A DNA stretch of 6,145 bases, taken from an uncultured Pseudomonas sp. (lineage in GTDB: Bacteria; Pseudomonadota; Gammaproteobacteria; Pseudomonadales; Pseudomonadaceae). The DNA is taken from the NCBI RefSeq assembly GCF_946885885.1, contig NZ_CAMPHN010000230.1, forward strand, positions 1-6,145. Reading direction: 5' to 3'. The notes beneath the pieces were generated by a model. The model worked only from the letters and a program-made list of their open reading frames with translations, ran no database searches and had not been told where the DNA came from. Positions 4,861-6,145 of the stretch are shown in pieces (position 1 is the stretch's first letter; each line of letters opens with the position of its first letter). Made by a program: the position numbers and the translations under genes.

Positions 4861-5472
4861 CTAGGCCAGCTCCCGCTCGAAACTCCGTTGCAGTTCTTGC
4901 CAAATCAGATCGAGCGGCTCCGCGCTGCGCGCGGCTCTGCATAGCGCGACAGAGCCCTCGATGGACGCGATTGCCAGCAACGCCAGGCGGCGCGACTGCT
5001 CCTCAGCCACTCCCGCCTGCTGCAGCGAGTACGCGACTATGGCCTGCCATTGGCCGAAAATAGCGTCGGCCTGATCCAGCAGCTGCTGCTGGATCTGCGC
5101 TTCGAGCTCAGGTTCGGCTTCGCCGCGCTGGTCGGAAACATACTGCTCAACCGCCACGGCCAGCACCGCGCAGCCCGCCTGGAAGGCGGTTTCTTCCAGG
5201 GTTTTGCGCCATAAGGCAACGAATAGCTGCATGCCTTTGACGGGGCCATGCTTACTCAACAGCAGTGTCAGCGGCTCGCTGACCTCACGGCCGGCGTGCT
5301 CCACCGCGGCTTCGAGCAGTTGGCGCTTGCCGCCTGGGAAGTGATGAGCAATGGAGCCGCGTGGCGTGTTCGAGTAACGCACGACCTCACGCATGCTGGT
5401 TGCGGTCATGCCCTTGCGGCGCAGCAGATCGGCAGCGCCGACGATCATCCGATCACGAGTTGAAATGTTCAT
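4861..5472 (-). CDS. TetR-family regulator, LmrA/YxaF-like
   Basis: A 203-residue regulator. The TetR DNA-binding domain spans about residues 5-52, with helix-turn-helix T-S-M-R-E-V-V-R-Y-S-N-T-P-R-G-S-I-A-H-H-F at 25-45. The following F-P-G-G-K-R-Q-L-L is the hallmark I associate with the LmrA/YxaF subgroup, which usually reads P-R-G-S-x-Y-H-H-F-P-G-G-K. Here Ala42 replaces the usual Tyr. The C-terminal half contains W-R-K-T-L-E-E-T-A-F-Q-A-G-C-A-V-L-A-V-A, also typical of this subgroup. The ATG at 5472 starts the family match. No ribosome site is at normal distance (AGGTGG is 13 nt away), and an upstream in-frame ATG at 5496 would lie inside the operator. It is divergent from a cupin gene and probably represses both promoters; the ligand is unknown. 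In Bacillus, LmrA and YxaF control a cupin quercetin dioxygenase, a parallel arrangement. Confidence 0.9.
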   Translation of the reverse strand: MNISTRDRMIVGAADLLRRKGMTATSMREVVRYSNTPRGSIAHHFPGGKRQLLEAAVEHAGREVSEPLTLLLSKHGPVKGMQLFVALWRKTLEETAFQAGCAVLAVAVEQYVSDQRGEAEPELEAQIQQQLLDQADAIFGQWQAIVAYSLQQAGVAEEQSRRLALLAIASIEGSVALCRAARSAEPLDLIWQELQRSFERELA

Positions 5473-5481
5473 CGAAAAAAT

Positions 5482-5497
5482 TATGCCACCTGTCATA
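5482..5497. promoter_or_regulatory. Candidate TetR operator, copy 1
   Basis: TATGCCACCTGTCATA is an imperfect palindrome (six of seven arm positions pair around a 2-bp centre) located 9 bp upstream of the regulator's start codon. It differs from copy 2 by one base. It overlaps CATAAT (5485-5480, leftward), a good -10 candidate for the regulator gene, so binding would give autorepression. Confidence 0.7.
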
Positions 5498-5499
5498 TT

Positions 5500-5528
5500 T
5501 TGCTGTAGGCTCGAGCCTCGACTATGCC
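5500..5528 (+). promoter_or_regulatory. Weak candidate promoter of the cupin gene
   Basis: TTGCTG (5500-5505) and TATGCC (5523-5528) are separated by 17 bp; each matches 3 of 6 consensus bases. The predicted start near 5535 gives a leader of about 40 nt. The -10 lies inside operator copy 2. The perfect 10-bp palindrome GGCTCGAGCC sits at 5508-5517 in the spacer. Confidence 0.3.
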
Positions 5529-5538
5529 ACTTGTCATA
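5523..5538. promoter_or_regulatory. Candidate TetR operator, copy 2
   Basis: TATGCCACTTGTCATA repeats copy 1 with a single C-to-T change at the centre, in the same orientation and offset by 41 bp, about four helical turns. With its flanks it extends to a 20-bp imperfect palindrome, ACTATG...CATAGT (5521-5540). It lies between the regulator and the cupin gene and probably represses the cupin promoter. Confidence 0.7.
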
Positions 5539-5577
5539 GTCACTCATCCACCTATTCCGATACGAGGCACCGAAAAG

Positions 5578-5973
5578 ATGAGCGCTCGCCCCACACTTCC
5601 CAACCCGATCGACTCCGTAGCCCTGGCATCGCTGAACACTCCCGACGGCTGGCTTGACTATCCGCTGGGCGACGACGTGATCGAAGGCAATCCCAATACC
5701 CGCATGAAACTGCTGCGAACCGTCGGCGTGAAGACCCCGTACAAAGCCGTGGCGCTCTTCACCTCGGAACCGTCGAAGTTCGATTGGCGCTTCGACAACG
5801 ATGAAGCCTTCGTGCTGATCGAGGGGCGAATCGCAATCACCATGGACACCGGCGAGCGCTTCGAGATGAACGCGGGCGATGCCGTCTCGATTCCGGCCGG
5901 GCATACCGGCGTCTGCGAGGTTTTCGAGTTCAGCCGCAAATTCACCGTGGTCAGTAGCGGAACAGCGGAGTAA
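5578..5973 (+). CDS. Small cupin protein (cupin_3/DUF861-like)
   Basis: A 131-residue single-domain cupin, probably cytoplasmic. The barrel runs from about residue 56 to 127: F-T-S-E-P-S-K-F-D-W-R-F-D (61-73), E-A-F-V-L-I-E-G (76-83), then G-D-A-V-S-I-P-A-G-H (100-109) and R-K-F-T-V-V (120-125). This layout matches the cupin_3/DUF861 group (relatives include EutQ-like and ureidoglycine-aminohydrolase-type domains). The His-x-His of classic motif 1 is absent; Glu82-Gly83 and His109 remain, so a normal three-His/one-Glu metal site is not evident. The ATG at 5578 has GAGG 10 nt upstream. An ATG at 5524 would lie within operator copy 2 and is rejected. The first about 55 residues, T-P-D-G-W-L-D-Y-P-L-G-D-D included, are less conserved in appearance. 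It may bind or convert a small molecule sensed by the divergent regulator; the reaction is unknown. Confidence 0.88.
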   Translation: MSARPTLPNPIDSVALASLNTPDGWLDYPLGDDVIEGNPNTRMKLLRTVGVKTPYKAVALFTSEPSKFDWRFDNDEAFVLIEGRIAITMDTGERFEMNAGDAVSIPAGHTGVCEVFEFSRKFTVVSSGTAE

Positions 5974-5996
5974 TCCGCAAGATAGCCAGGGACCCT

Positions 5997-6018
5997 GTGG
6001 GCCGCTTCGGCGGCCTGC
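5997..6018 (+). terminator. UUCG-loop hairpin after the cupin gene
   Basis: GGCCGC (6000-6005), loop TTCG (6006-6009) and GCGGCC (6010-6015) form a perfect 6-bp stem with an extra-stable tetraloop, extendable with G-U pairs to 5997-6018. It lies 23 nt after the cupin stop. No U-run follows, so factor-independent termination is uncertain; it may mainly protect the mRNA 3' end. Confidence 0.45.
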
Positions 6019-6071
6019 GTGGTACAACGGCAATGCGATGTTTCCCGAAGCACATAACGAGCGACGCCAAG

Positions 6072-6145
6072 ATGGACGAACCCAGCCAAACAACCCCGGC
6101 CAGCGACGAGGAAATCCTCGCCTATATGCAACGCCAGCTGCGTTC
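6072..6145 (+). CDS. Start of an unidentified protein, truncated by window end
   Basis: An open frame of 24 complete codons runs from ATG at 6072 to the edge, beginning M-D-E-P-S-Q-T-T-P-A-S-D-E-E-I-L-A-Y-M-Q. The start is acidic and polar, then turns amphipathic, with no signal peptide. The composition and third-position GC bias look like a real gene. The ribosome site is weak (GAG about 10 nt upstream). An in-frame ATG at 6033 would add 13 residues, but it has no ribosome site. It follows the cupin by 98 nt and the hairpin at 5997-6018, so it is probably a separate unit. I do not recognise the family from this fragment. Confidence 0.5.
   Translation, partial: MDEPSQTTPASDEEILAYMQRQLR

Noticed and set aside
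5508..5517. Perfect palindrome GGCTCGAGCC as an independent operator
   Set aside because: A 10-bp palindrome of this composition is not rare in GC-rich DNA and it occurs once; it is noted only as context for the two 16-bp repeats.
5531..5558. Alternative cupin promoter TTGTCA with TATTCC, 16-bp spacer
   Set aside because: The -35 is good, but the predicted start site near 5565 would truncate the ribosome-binding site of the cupin.
5473..6093. Long N-terminal extension of the LmrA/YxaF-like regulator across the cupin gene
   Set aside because: It is antisense to the cupin and runs through the operators; the TetR domain begins a few residues after ATG 5472.
5658..6131. Leftward open frame of 157 codons opposite the cupin gene
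   Set aside because: The cupin motifs are on the plus strand, and this frame has no plausible start signal or domain.

Overview
The window is GC-rich (roughly 60-65% by eye) and tightly packed with genes. Its short intergenic regions and protein styles (crotonases, TetR regulators, a COG4757-like hydrolase) suggest a proteobacterium, most likely Pseudomonas or a close relative. That assignment is inference from style, not from a marker gene.

Left two thirds (1-4730): a leftward operon faces a rightward TetR-type regulator. In transcription order from 3981 the operon encodes a crotonase with both catalytic glutamates, a possible 22-codon ORF, an alpha/beta hydrolase, a nitroreductase-family flavoprotein, a second crotonase with Cys in place of one catalytic Glu, and a four-helix membrane protein. 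The last reading frame runs off the left edge; it has a twin-arginine (Tat) signal peptide and no normal start codon. Gaps are 24, -4, -4, 28, 11 and 4 nt, so all genes are probably cotranscribed and partly translationally coupled. The 173-bp divergent region holds back-to-back sigma70-like promoters whose -35 boxes lie 1 bp apart. A 12-bp perfect inverted repeat covers the operon promoter, so the regulator probably represses the operon until an acyl-CoA or related ligand appears. The gene set suggests coenzyme A-linked breakdown or modification of an acyl or ring compound. The substrate cannot be read from the sequence, and I do not recognise a named pathway.

Right third (4731-6145): a 130-bp convergent spacer with repeat-like sequence and a hairpin is followed by a second divergent pair. 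This is a leftward LmrA/YxaF-like TetR regulator and a rightward small cupin (cupin_3/DUF861-like). Between them lie two near-identical 16-bp imperfect palindromes 41 bp apart, probably the regulator's operators. A UUCG-loop hairpin follows the cupin, and the first 24 codons of an unidentified rightward gene reach the window end.

No rRNA, tRNA, CRISPR array or intact mobile element was seen, and no gene-free stretch exceeds 300 bases.
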